Assembly (NCBI GenBank): GCA_017541975.1
Contig: JAFXYB010000001.1
Span: 1 to 35,388 of the forward strand
Direction of reading: 5' to 3'
Source of the DNA: a bacterium
GTDB taxonomy: Bacteria; Bacillota_I; Bacilli_A; Izemoplasmatales; UBA1188
DNA: 35,388 bases
Part shown: positions 26,522 through 35,322 of the stretch, in pieces
Layout: each line of letters starts with the position of its first letter
Numbering within the stretch: the stretch's first letter is position 1
The notes under the pieces: generated by a model
Told to the model about the DNA's origin: nothing
What the model saw: the letters and a program-made list of their open reading frames with translations, nothing else
The model's database searches: none
Program-made: the position numbers and the translations under genes

Positions 26522-28839
26522 TTAACGAATGCAAGCTTTAAGACTTCATCAAGATTTGATACTGGAATTATCTCAAGGCTTGATTTGATTTCTTCTGGGA
26601 TTTCATCTAAATCCCTAACATTTTCTGATGGGATTAGGATGGTTTTAAGACCGCTTCTATGTGCAGCTATAGATTTTTCTTTGAGTCCACCGATAGGAAG
26701 AACTCTACCTCTTAGGGTGATTTCACCTGTCATACCAACGTCGTGTTTCACTTTCTTATGAGTGAAGGCACTAGCGATAGCGGTTGTCATAGTGACACCG
26801 GCACTAGGACCATCTTTTGGCACAGCACCTTCTGGTACGTGAACGTGAACATCGAGTTTATCGAAGTATTCTTCGTTAATATTGAGTTCAGTTGCGTGAC
26901 TCTTTACCCAAGAATATGCAGCTTGTGCTGATTCTTTCATGACATCACCGAGTTTACCGGTTAGGAGTAATCCTCCTTTTCCTTTATATGTGGTTACTTC
27001 AATTTGAAGTGTATCACCACCATATTGAGTATAGGCAAGACCAGTTACCACACCGACCATATCTTCTTTTTCAGATACATTGTTTTGGTATACCTCTTTA
27101 CCGAGATAATTCTTTAGGTTAGTTGCATCTACGATAACCTTTTCTATCTTATCTGATAAGATTTGTCTAATTGATTTACGGATGATTGTGCCAATATGTC
27201 TTTCAAGTTGACGTACACCAGATTCTCTTGTGTAATGTTTAATAACATTCATGAGAGCTTCATCGGTGATTTCAAACTTGTTTGGTTCTAGACCGTTAAT
27301 CTCAAGTTCATTCTTGATGACATGAGTTTTGGCGATTTGGAATTTTTCAATTTCTGTATAACTTGAAAGTTCAATTACTTCCATTCTGTCATAAAGAGGA
27401 GCTGGAATGTTTTCTATGTAGTTTGCAGTACATATGAACATTACTTTTGATAAATCATAGTTTTCTTCTACGTAGTGATCGCTGAAACATTTGTTTTGTT
27501 CTGGATCTAGTACTTCTAGAAGTGCTGCAGAAGGATCACCTTTATAGTCTGAACCAACTTTATCGATTTCATCGAGGAGGAATACTGGGTTTACTACTCC
27601 TGCTTGTCTCATTCCATTCATGATTCTACCAGGAAGAGCACCGATATAAGTACGTCTATGACCTCTTATTTCTGCTTCATCTTTTAAGCCACCTAATGAC
27701 TGTTTAACGAATTTTCTTCCAAGAGCTTTAGCGATTGACTGTGCTAGTGTTGTTTTACCAACTCCAGGAGGGCCTACGAAGCAGATGATTGTTTGAGGGT
27801 TTTTGTTTGTGTAGAGCTTAACTGATAGATATTCAATGATTCTATCTTTTGCTTTATCGAGACCAAAGTGTGTTTGGTCTAACTTTTCTTTAGCTTTAAC
27901 GATATCTGTTTCATCTACTGTTTCAAGGTACCATGGGATATCAATCATTGTATCAATGTATGAACGAATCATACCTGATTCAGGAGATGCACTTGATACG
28001 CTTTGATAACGTCTAAGTTCTTTTAAAACATGTTCTTCAACGTTTTTTGGCATTCTTGCTTCTTTTATCTTAGTACGTAGTACTTCAATATCAGATGTAG
28101 CATTATCAACGTCACCTAGTTCTTCTTGGATTGAATGGATTTTTTCTCTTAGATAATATTCCTTTTGAGCTTTTTCCATCTTCTCTCTGACATCTTGTTC
28201 GATCTTGTCATCGAGTTCTTTGTTGTAGAAGAAAGAATTGATATCTTGAATAATCATGTTGAGTCTTGAATTTACATTCAACTCTTCAAGATATGAATAG
28301 AGATTCTTATCTCTTAAGATAAGGTTAGATGCAACGATATCTGAATAGATAGCTGGATCTACACGTTTATTCATTTCTTCTACTACTTGTTTACTGTTTT
28401 TTAGGAATGCTCCACCTTTTTCTAGGATTTGCGTATTGATTTTTGATAGGAAGAATTGTTGATCATCAACATTTCCATATATATCATCTAGGATGTGATA
28501 GTTACTATAAACATAGTCATTTGATACGTAAAGAGTGTTCACTTGAACACGAGCAAATGGTGTGAATTTGATTTTGAAATTTGAATTTGGAAGTTTGATT
28601 TTAGTATCGAATTTTGCGAGTAAGGCGATAGGATAACAATCGTTGATTGTTGGAGGTACGCCTTCTTCACCCATGTCTTCCTTTTGGAAGACAAGGAGGA
28701 TTTCATTTTCATATGATAATTCTGAAGTGATTACAGCATTTTTTGAAAATGATCTACCAACTTCTATTCTCATTTCAATATGTGGTAATGCAACGGGAGC
28801 CTTGATTGGCAATACTGGTAAAAGATCTTTATCAGTCAT
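26518..28839 (-). CDS. lon: ATP-dependent Lon protease
   Basis: 773 residues, the standard LonA length. Cytoplasmic hexameric AAA+ protease that degrades misfolded and regulatory proteins. The N-terminal substrate-binding domain (1-200) and coiled coil (210-270) are followed by AAA+ motifs GPPGVGKT (356-363) and FLLDEIDK (420-427). The proteolytic domain has the Ser-Lys dyad, S679 in DGPSAG and K722 in GGLKEK. An ideal AAGGAGG site precedes the ATG. It lies 19 bp downstream of tig, so a chaperone and a protease are co-transcribed, and a terminator overlaps its stop codon. Confidence 0.98.
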   Translation of the reverse strand: MTDKDLLPVLPIKAPVALPHIEMRIEVGRSFSKNAVITSELSYENEILLVFQKEDMGEEGVPPTINDCYPIALLAKFDTKIKLPNSNFKIKFTPFARVQVNTLYVSNDYVYSNYHILDDIYGNVDDQQFFLSKINTQILEKGGAFLKNSKQVVEEMNKRVDPAIYSDIVASNLILRDKNLYSYLEELNVNSRLNMIIQDINSFFYNKELDDKIEQDVREKMEKAQKEYYLREKIHSIQEELGDVDNATSDIEVLRTKIKEARMPKNVEEHVLKELRRYQSVSSASPESGMIRSYIDTMIDIPWYLETVDETDIVKAKEKLDQTHFGLDKAKDRIIEYLSVKLYTNKNPQTIICFVGPPGVGKTTLAQSIAKALGRKFVKQSLGGLKDEAEIRGHRRTYIGALPGRIMNGMRQAGVVNPVFLLDEIDKVGSDYKGDPSAALLEVLDPEQNKCFSDHYVEENYDLSKVMFICTANYIENIPAPLYDRMEVIELSSYTEIEKFQIAKTHVIKNELEINGLEPNKFEITDEALMNVIKHYTRESGVRQLERHIGTIIRKSIRQILSDKIEKVIVDATNLKNYLGKEVYQNNVSEKEDMVGVVTGLAYTQYGGDTLQIEVTTYKGKGGLLLTGKLGDVMKESAQAAYSWVKSHATELNINEEYFDKLDVHVHVPEGAVPKDGPSAGVTMTTAIASAFTHKKVKHDVGMTGEITLRGRVLPIGGLKEKSIAAHRSGLKTILIPSENVRDLDEIPEEIKSSLEIIPVSNLDEVLKLAFVK

Positions 28840-28858
28840 ATAGCCTCCTTATTTTAAA

Positions 28859-30187
28859 TTATTCAGATTTTTTAGTTTTTGGTTTAGATTCTTCAGTTAC
28901 AAACTTAGCTGTATCTTCGATTAATTTATAAGCTCTTTCAGTAACGATTTCTTCTTCTACTGCAGATTTGTTAACTTGATCTTTAACTTGATCAACTGAG
29001 AGTCTATATTGATCAGCGATTTCTTTGTATTTAGCTTCTAATTCTTCTTCAGTTGCAGTAAAGCCTTCAGCTTTTGCGATTTCTTTAAGAACGAATCTTA
29101 AAGAGAGAGTGTTAGTAGCTTGTGTTTTTAGAGTAGCTTTATACTCTTCTACAGTTTGACCACCAGTGTATTTGAGAAGAGTTTCTAAGTTCATTCCATA
29201 TTGTTTAGCTTGTTGTTCGGCTTTATCGAGTGAATAGTTAGCTTCTTCTTCAACTAGATCTTCTGGAAGTTCAAATTTAGCGTTTTTAACTACTGTCATA
29301 TATAGATCGTTTTTAGCTTTTTCTAATGCTTGGCTTTCTTTACGATCTAAGATAGTCTTTTTAACGTGTTTCTTGTATTCTTCTGGTGTAGTAACGCCTT
29401 CGATTTTTTGTTCTTTAATGAAGTCTTCATCTAAAGATGGAGTATCTTTATATTTGATTTCCTTTACATTAACATGGAATACGGCATCTGCACCTTTTAA
29501 GTTTTCTGCTTGATAATCATCTGGGAACTTTACATTTAAGTCTTTTTCTTCGCCAGCTTTCATACCAACCATTTGTTCTTCGAAGCCTGGAATGAAGCTA
29601 TGAGAACCGATTTCTAAAGAATAATCTTTAGCTGATCCACCATCGAATGCTACACCATCTTTGAATCCTTCAAAGTCGAATACTGCTGTATCGCCAAGAG
29701 CGATTACTGCGTCTTCGCCTTCCTTCTTAACGAGCATAGCATTTCTGTCGAGAGTTTTCTTGATTTCTTCTTCAACTTCTTTAGCGATTACAGATACTTT
29801 ATCTTTCTTGATTTCAAGGTTTTTATATTCACCAAGTTCTACAGTTGGATTAACTGAAACGGTTACTGTATATTCAATTGGTGATGTTTGACTGATTGTA
29901 GATTCATCCAAATCGATTTTTGGATATCCACATACGTCGATTTTATTTTCAGATACAGCTTCATAATATGTTTCGCTGATTGCATAGTTTATGGCGTCGT
30001 TATAGAGAGATTCAACACCATATACAGCTTCATATACCTTTCTTGGAGCTTGTCCTTTTCTGAAACCTTTGATTTCTACTTCTTGATTTTTCTTTTCAAA
30101 AGCGTCGTCTAATGCTTTTTTAAATGTGTCTACAGGAATAACTACTTTAAATTTTACTTTTGATCCTGCGAGTTTTTCAATTTCCAT
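28859..30187 (-). CDS. tig: Trigger factor, ribosome-bound chaperone and peptidyl-prolyl isomerase
   Basis: 442 residues. Trigger factor meets nascent chains at the ribosome exit tunnel. The ribosome-docking signature GFRKGQAP is at 41-48, the FKBP-like isomerase domain spans about 150-245 (GDTAVFDFEGFKDGVAFDGG, PGFEEQMVGMKAGEE), and the helical chaperone arms fill the rest, ending in a Lys-rich tail. An AAGGAG site precedes the ATG. Its promoter overlaps the end of ribF: extended -10 TGATATAAT with -35 TTGATT. It is followed by lon after 19 bp. Confidence 0.97.
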   Translation of the reverse strand: MEIEKLAGSKVKFKVVIPVDTFKKALDDAFEKKNQEVEIKGFRKGQAPRKVYEAVYGVESLYNDAINYAISETYYEAVSENKIDVCGYPKIDLDESTISQTSPIEYTVTVSVNPTVELGEYKNLEIKKDKVSVIAKEVEEEIKKTLDRNAMLVKKEGEDAVIALGDTAVFDFEGFKDGVAFDGGSAKDYSLEIGSHSFIPGFEEQMVGMKAGEEKDLNVKFPDDYQAENLKGADAVFHVNVKEIKYKDTPSLDEDFIKEQKIEGVTTPEEYKKHVKKTILDRKESQALEKAKNDLYMTVVKNAKFELPEDLVEEEANYSLDKAEQQAKQYGMNLETLLKYTGGQTVEEYKATLKTQATNTLSLRFVLKEIAKAEGFTATEEELEAKYKEIADQYRLSVDQVKDQVNKSAVEEEIVTERAYKLIEDTAKFVTEESKPKTKKSE

Positions 30188-30220
30188 ATATTTCTCCTTA
30201 ATTTTTAATTAACCTTAAGT

Positions 30221-30249
30221 ATTATATCATTTAGAAAATGATAAATCAA
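30221..30249 (-). promoter_or_regulatory. Promoter of tig-lon
   Basis: Minus-strand TTGATT (30244-30249), a 17-bp spacer, then TGATATAAT (30221-30229). The -35 overlaps the ribF stop codon. It is one of the clearest promoters in the window and gives a leader of about 27 nt. Confidence 0.7.
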
Positions 30250-31046
30250 AGAATATTGCTTAAGTATTTTTTGAAGGTAAGCTTATATACTTTGTGTTTT
30301 TCAAGTTTTTTAGATAAAAAATTTGAATCTATTGTTTTGAGAGTTGTTTCTTTTTCGTTCTCTTTCTTTTTGATTTTGGCAGTAAAATCGAAGCTATTAT
30401 TTCCATCAATAAGTGTCAATACGTAGTCACCATTCCTAGGAATATAGTTATTTGTGACTAGGGCATAATTTTTATTTTTTTTATGAATCATTACTTCTAT
30501 TGTGTATTTTCTTGATAGAAGTTTTTCAACCCTTTCTAACATTCCAAGTGATAAATAATTTTTTATTTTTTCAGTGCCAACTTTCTCGTTATTATCTTCG
30601 ATTTTTGATATTATTGTGATGGAATCACCTAATTCTTCTTTTAGATTAGTTATATTTCCTTCTTTATTTCTTCCAAAGGTATAATCAAAACCTACTACTA
30701 CATGTCTCATATCTTTTAGGAAGATATCGATGAATTCTTTATAAGAAAGGTTTAAGAATTCATCAGTTAATTCAATTATGTAGATGGCATCAAAACCTAG
30801 GCTTTCTGCAAGTTCTATCCTTTCGTTTGTGGATGTTAGATATGATGGTTCTACTTTATTGATATATTCAAAGAAAGACATATTAAAGGTTATGAGACCT
30901 ACTTCTGTGTTTGAAAGCCTTCCTAGTTCTAAGGCTTTTTTAAAAAGTTCCATATGTCCAATATGGAATCCATCAAAATAGCCAAGAGCTATTGTCATAT
31001 TCTTTTCTTTAAATAGACGATAATTACTGATGTATGATATTTTCAT
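30246..31046 (-). CDS. ribF: RibF-like FAD synthetase (FMN adenylyltransferase) with divergent C-terminal domain
   Basis: 266 residues, shorter than bifunctional RibF (about 310). The N-terminal nucleotidyltransferase is clear: GYFDGFHIGH (22-31) and VVGFDYTFGRNKEG. This domain joins AMP to FMN to make FAD. The later SSTRIR-type motif is changed to VGTEKIK. The C-terminal 85 residues occupy the place of riboflavin kinase but lack its PTAN motif and the catalytic Glu context, so phosphorylation of riboflavin is doubtful. The start overlaps the truB end by 23 bp; a later start at 30998 (MTIALGYFDG) would shorten the N-terminus. The truB-ribF order is common in Firmicutes. Confidence 0.85.
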   Translation of the reverse strand: MKISYISNYRLFKEKNMTIALGYFDGFHIGHMELFKKALELGRLSNTEVGLITFNMSFFEYINKVEPSYLTSTNERIELAESLGFDAIYIIELTDEFLNLSYKEFIDIFLKDMRHVVVGFDYTFGRNKEGNITNLKEELGDSITIISKIEDNNEKVGTEKIKNYLSLGMLERVEKLLSRKYTIEVMIHKKNKNYALVTNNYIPRNGDYVLTLIDGNNSFDFTAKIKKKENEKETTLKTIDSNFLSKKLEKHKVYKLTFKKYLSNIL

Positions 31047-31917
31047 TTTTAACCATTAAATCTATTCTATAAAGCTCTTCATCGCTATCATATTTATAAA
31101 TAGCGATATTTTCATCTTTATGTTTTAATATAATATAATCTTTTATTTTCTTAGTTATTGATTTATCTAGTTTTGATCCATTCTTAATGAACTTATATAA
31201 TTTATCATCGATTTCAATAGATTCAAAATCTAAATAATCTATTGGGTTTAAGATGGTATTTATTTCATCATCAATTGAAATTGAGTTTTCTATTTTAAAT
31301 GGGCCTACTTCTATTCTTCTTATCTCATCTGCCATACTTGGGATGTTTAAAGTGTCACCTAGTTCTTTTGCAAAACTCCTAATGTAGAAGCCTTTAGATA
31401 CAAATAGGTCAATATAAAAATATGATGAACCTTGAGTATATTCAATATTAGATGTTCTACTTAAGGTGTAGATAGAGACATGTCTTTTCTTTATTTCTAC
31501 ATCCTTATTTTTTAGTGCATATTTATATAGCGGAATCCCATCCTTTTTAATTGCGCTATAAATAGGTGGTGTTTGGTCATAATCCTTAGGAAATGATTCT
31601 AATATAGAATCAATGTATGATTCTTTGCCTCTTAAATCTGTATCAATGAGATTTGATAATTCACCTTCATTATCTAAGGTCGTTGAGGTAGCACCAAGTC
31701 TAATTCTAAGTCGATATCTTTTTGGAAGATTTTCAAAATATTTAAAGTATTTACATCCTTCATTTAATCCAACAACCAAAAGACCCGTTGCAAGTGGGTC
31801 TAGGGTTCCAAGGTGCCCTACCTTATTTAGATTGTATTTCTTTTTAATGATAGTATCAACCCTTTGACTAGAGAGCTTTAAGGGTTTATCTATTAAAATA
31901 AAACCTGGTTTTATCAT
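31024..31917 (-). CDS. truB: tRNA pseudouridine-55 synthase
   Basis: 297 residues. It isomerises U55 in the T-loop of tRNAs. The start FILIDKPLKLSSQ and the motif GHLGTLDPLATG (34-45) with catalytic D40 are diagnostic, and YRLRIRLGATSTTLDNEGE and GFYIRSFAKELG follow as in the family. A C-terminal RNA-binding extension is present but diverged. Its ATG overlaps the mutS2 stop by 4 bp (ATGA), so translation is coupled, and ribF follows with a 23-bp overlap. Confidence 0.96.
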   Translation of the reverse strand: MIKPGFILIDKPLKLSSQRVDTIIKKKYNLNKVGHLGTLDPLATGLLVVGLNEGCKYFKYFENLPKRYRLRIRLGATSTTLDNEGELSNLIDTDLRGKESYIDSILESFPKDYDQTPPIYSAIKKDGIPLYKYALKNKDVEIKKRHVSIYTLSRTSNIEYTQGSSYFYIDLFVSKGFYIRSFAKELGDTLNIPSMADEIRRIEVGPFKIENSISIDDEINTILNPIDYLDFESIEIDDKLYKFIKNGSKLDKSITKKIKDYIILKHKDENIAIYKYDSDEELYRIDLMVKNENIIHQ

Positions 31918-34244
31918 TCCTTAAAATAACAGATAGTTACTCCTCTTCCACCTTCGTGTTCTTCGCCGCTTCTAAATCTCTTGATTTCTTTATGGGTTTT
32001 GCAATAATCAATAACCATATTTCTAAGAGCTAAAGTTCCGAAGCCATGGACAATTTCAACTTCATTTAAATTGGCATATATTGCATCATCAATGAATTTT
32101 TCAAGCGCTTCTTTAGCTTCATCGACTCTCATACCACGCATATCGAGCCTTGATGAAACATTGGTTTTAAGATTAGACGAAGAGCCTTTATCAGAAATAA
32201 TTGATTTATATGGATCATATAATTCAACATATTCAATTTCATTCTTTTTAAATACTGATACCATTGAACCTAGTTGAACTGTATATTTATTATTTTCAAT
32301 CTTTATGACTTTACCTACTTCATCGAAAGCTAAACACTTAACATTATCACCGACATTGATGATATCATCAGCGCGTTTTTTCTTGATTTCTTTTACTTCG
32401 TATAAGGAATTAATTCTACCTCTTAAATCTCTTATGGCATTATTCTTGATTTCTTTATTCGCATCTAAATCTTTTTTGATTTGTTCGAGTTCATCTAAGA
32501 TGATGGTAGCTTCTTTTCTAGTTCTTTCTAAGATTTTTGATTTTTCTTCAGAGATTTCATCATACTTTTTAGAGATTTTCTCTTTTTCTTCCTTCATCTC
32601 GTTACGATGATTTTCAGCCTCTATTTCAAAATCAGTTTTAAGAGATAGATATTCTTCTTTAAGTTTCTTAACTCTTAGTGAATCTTTTTCTAATTTTCTT
32701 ATTAAATGAGATTCTTTATCTTTGAATTCTAAACTCTTACTCTTGGCATTTTTAATTATTTCTGGATTTAATCCGAGGCGTGAAGAAATTAAGAAGGCAT
32801 TACTCCATCCTGAAATACCAATAATAAGCTTATATGTAGGTTTTAATGTATTTACATCGAATTCTACAGAAGCATTTTCTATTGAATCATGTTCATAGGC
32901 ATAGAGTTTTAGTTCTGGATAGTGAGTTGTACATACTGTATAGAGGTTTCTTTCTCTTAAAAAGTCGAGAATTGATATCGCAAGTGATGCACCTTCTTTA
33001 GGATCAGTTCCACTTCCAAGTTCATCTAAGAGTACAAGGGAGTTTTCTTCAATTCTTTTTAGAATTGATACAATTCTTGACATATGAGATGAGAAGGTGG
33101 AGAGAGATTGTTCGATGGATTGTTCATCGCCGATATCTGCGTATATTCCACTAAAGATAACAGTCTTAGAACCTTCCTTAACTGGAATTAAAAGACCCGA
33201 TTGTACCATAAGTGATAATAAGCCTAAAGTCTTTAATACGACAGTTTTACCACCAGTATTAGGACCTGTGATAATCATAGTGTTTCTATCCCTTAAAGTG
33301 ATGGTATTTGGAACAATTACCTTCTTATCAATTAATGGATGCCTTGCGTCTATTAAATCAATATAATCGGCTATTTCGACCTTTTCTGCATCTATTTCTT
33401 TTGCATATTCGCCTCTTGCGAATAGATCATCAAATTTTAAGATTACATCTAAATCCTTTTTGATTTCGTTATAGTATTTAGAAATACTCACAGATAAATC
33501 TAAAAGGATTCTTTCTATTTCATTCTTTTCATTATTCTTTAGAATAGTGATTTTATTTTCTAGTTCACTAGCGAAATATGGTTCAATATAGACTGTTTGA
33601 CCTGATTGTGATTCATCAAAAACGATACCTTTTATCTTTGAACGATATTTGCTCATGACTGGGATAACTCTATGGCCATTTCTAATGGTGATAATAGCTT
33701 CTGATAGTAATGATTCATGAGTTCTAATCATTTCATTTAGTCTTTGAGTGCATTCGCTTTCACATTGTCTAATGCTTTTTCTAATTCTGTATAGTTCACT
33801 TGAAGCATTATCCATGATGTTTCCTTCAAAATCAAAAACATAATCGATTAAATCTTTAGCCTCTTTTAACTTTACAAGTTCATTTATGTATTTAGAAATA
33901 GATGTAGTTTCTAAAGAGACATTTGAAGTTTGTGAAAAATAACTAAATGTTCTATTAACGTCATAAATGAGTTTATTGATTTCCATAAACTCATTTTGAT
34001 TGAGTGGAGCTGAAATCCTTAGTCTATCTATTGTAATATCTAAATCAAAAGGTTGATAATCAATTGATGATAATCTATAGATGATGTTCTTTATTTCATA
34101 TACTTCATCAAGGTATGATAAAATAAAGTCTTTATCAGTTGAAGGCTTTAGATTTAAGATATTCTTTTTTGTTTCTTCTAAATACGCGTAAGATGCAACT
34201 TGTTTAAGTATCTTAGGGTAATCTAATAATTTAAGTTCAAACAT
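31914..34244 (-). CDS. mutS2: MutS2, Smr-domain DNA/RNA-processing ATPase
   Basis: 776 residues. MutS2 lacks the mismatch-recognition domain of MutS. It is linked to recombination control and, in Bacillus, to rescue of collided ribosomes. The core and clamp helices (1-300) are followed by Walker A GPNTGGKT (327-334), Walker B LVLLDELGSGTDP, a long coiled coil (about 515-630), a KOW-like segment and the C-terminal Smr nuclease domain with LDMRGMRVDEA, VEIVHGFGTLALR and EGGRGVT. No ribosome binding site precedes the ATG and the leader is only about 14 nt. It is first in the mutS2-truB-ribF operon and divergent from rnhC. Confidence 0.97.
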   Translation of the reverse strand: MFELKLLDYPKILKQVASYAYLEETKKNILNLKPSTDKDFILSYLDEVYEIKNIIYRLSSIDYQPFDLDITIDRLRISAPLNQNEFMEINKLIYDVNRTFSYFSQTSNVSLETTSISKYINELVKLKEAKDLIDYVFDFEGNIMDNASSELYRIRKSIRQCESECTQRLNEMIRTHESLLSEAIITIRNGHRVIPVMSKYRSKIKGIVFDESQSGQTVYIEPYFASELENKITILKNNEKNEIERILLDLSVSISKYYNEIKKDLDVILKFDDLFARGEYAKEIDAEKVEIADYIDLIDARHPLIDKKVIVPNTITLRDRNTMIITGPNTGGKTVVLKTLGLLSLMVQSGLLIPVKEGSKTVIFSGIYADIGDEQSIEQSLSTFSSHMSRIVSILKRIEENSLVLLDELGSGTDPKEGASLAISILDFLRERNLYTVCTTHYPELKLYAYEHDSIENASVEFDVNTLKPTYKLIIGISGWSNAFLISSRLGLNPEIIKNAKSKSLEFKDKESHLIRKLEKDSLRVKKLKEEYLSLKTDFEIEAENHRNEMKEEKEKISKKYDEISEEKSKILERTRKEATIILDELEQIKKDLDANKEIKNNAIRDLRGRINSLYEVKEIKKKRADDIINVGDNVKCLAFDEVGKVIKIENNKYTVQLGSMVSVFKKNEIEYVELYDPYKSIISDKGSSSNLKTNVSSRLDMRGMRVDEAKEALEKFIDDAIYANLNEVEIVHGFGTLALRNMVIDYCKTHKEIKRFRSGEEHEGGRGVTICYFKE

Positions 34245-34264
34245 ATATTTTTTAACACATTATG

Positions 34265-34273
34265 ATTATACCA
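34265..34273 (-). promoter_or_regulatory. Extended -10 promoter of mutS2-truB-ribF
   Basis: Minus-strand TGGTATAAT, perfect extended -10 with no good -35. Transcription would begin near 34258, about 14 nt before the mutS2 ATG. Confidence 0.6.
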
Positions 34274-34328
34274 AATAATCATATATTTTAAAAGAAAAAG
34301 GATGGAATAAGACTTTTTTATCGGAATA

Positions 34329-34337
34329 TGATATAAT
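34329..34337 (+). promoter_or_regulatory. Extended -10 promoter of rnhC, placed against the start codon
   Basis: TGATATAAT ends at 34337. A start 7 bp downstream would fall on the first rnhC ATG (34344), predicting a leaderless message, or a 15-nt leader if the next ATG (34359) is used. The -35 region (AAGACT) is not recognisable. Confidence 0.55.
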
Positions 34338-34343
34338 TAAATT

Positions 34344-35201
34344 ATGAAAAGCGTTAAGATGAACGAGAATCAGATTCAAGAGTTTACTATAAAATTTAAA
34401 GACTATGAAACCGATATAAAAAATGAATATATCGACCATTTTTATAAGATAAATGGAGCTACTGTTTCTATTTTCAAAAGTGGTAAAGTTCTCTTTCAAG
34501 GAAGTAATCTTGATGTTTTTGGCGATTATTTTAATACATATACTCAATTATCATTAGATCTTGATGAGGATGATACACCATATGATTATATGGATACAAT
34601 TGGCGCTGATGAAGTTGGTACTGGCGATACTTTTGGACCAATTGTATGCGCAAGTGTCTTTGTAAGAAAGAGTGATATAGAATATTTAAAAGAACTTGGT
34701 GTAAAAGATTCTAAAAAATTAAGTGATGAGAGAATAATGAAGCTTGGTAAAATCATTGAAGAAAAGTTTGAACATCAAGTAAATATACTTAGAAATGAGA
34801 TATATAACGATATAAAAGATAAATATAATATGAATGAAATGAAGGCAAGGCTTCATAATCAAAACATTCTTCTACTTTCTAAAAGAGTAAAGTATGAAGC
34901 TGTATGTCTCGATGAATTTGTGAATAGAGATAAATACTTCAGTTACTTAAATGATGAAGTATTTAAAGATATCTCATTTGAAATGAAGGGAGAGAGTAAG
35001 TCATGTGCAGTTGCGGCTGCCTCTATTCTTGCGAGATACTTCTTCCTTTTAGAATATGAAAGACTTATTAAGGAATATGGGTATAGTCTACCTAAAGGTA
35101 GTGGAACTAAGGTTAAAGAGATGATAGAAAAAATTAGGAATGAGAAAAAGGATGATTTGTTCTATCATATCGCCAAAACTAATTTTAAGAATTTCGATTA
35201 A
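34344..35201 (+). CDS. rnhC: Ribonuclease HIII
   Basis: 285 residues. It cuts the RNA strand of RNA-DNA hybrids and removes R-loops and primers. The N-terminal TBP-like substrate-binding domain (about 1-75) precedes the catalytic core with GADEVGTGD (87-95: D89, E90), DSKKLSD (D122) and the SCAVAAASILARY helix. Length fits RNase HIII rather than HII. The ATG at 34344 sits only 7 bp after the -10 box and has no ribosome binding site. M6 at 34359 is an alternative start with no better signal. It is divergent from mutS2, a neighbour in many Firmicutes, and ends in a terminator. Confidence 0.95.
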   Translation: MKSVKMNENQIQEFTIKFKDYETDIKNEYIDHFYKINGATVSIFKSGKVLFQGSNLDVFGDYFNTYTQLSLDLDEDDTPYDYMDTIGADEVGTGDTFGPIVCASVFVRKSDIEYLKELGVKDSKKLSDERIMKLGKIIEEKFEHQVNILRNEIYNDIKDKYNMNEMKARLHNQNILLLSKRVKYEAVCLDEFVNRDKYFSYLNDEVFKDISFEMKGESKSCAVAAASILARYFFLLEYERLIKEYGYSLPKGSGTKVKEMIEKIRNEKKDDLFYHIAKTNFKNFD

Positions 35202-35237
35202 ATAACGAGCCAACTAGTTATTTAATCGCTTTTTTTA
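35195..35237 (+). terminator. Terminator of rnhC
   Basis: A perfect 12-bp stem (35195-35206 with 35217-35228) around a 10-nt loop, followed by CTTTTTTTATT. It includes the rnhC stop codon. Confidence 0.88.
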
Positions 35238-35247
35238 TTAATCATAC

Positions 35248-35291
35248 AAAAGGGGCTGTTAAGAAACTAAAAATTCTTAACGCCCTTTTTC
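35248..35291. terminator. Terminator-like long hairpin, possibly for a minus-strand gene beyond the window
   Basis: AAAAGGG (35248-35254) pairs with CCCTTTT (35283-35289), and GTTAAGAA pairs with TTCTTAAC inside, with small bulges. A- and T-runs flank the stem on both sides, so it could terminate either strand. Confidence 0.5.
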
Positions 35292-35322
35292 TATACATTA
35301 TATTTGCAAAATAACAACTACG

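Noticed and set aside
34266-34547. 93-codon minus-strand frame antisense to the start of rnhC
   Set aside because: It overlaps the conserved N-terminal domain of RNase HIII, has no ribosome binding site and shows no recognisable family.
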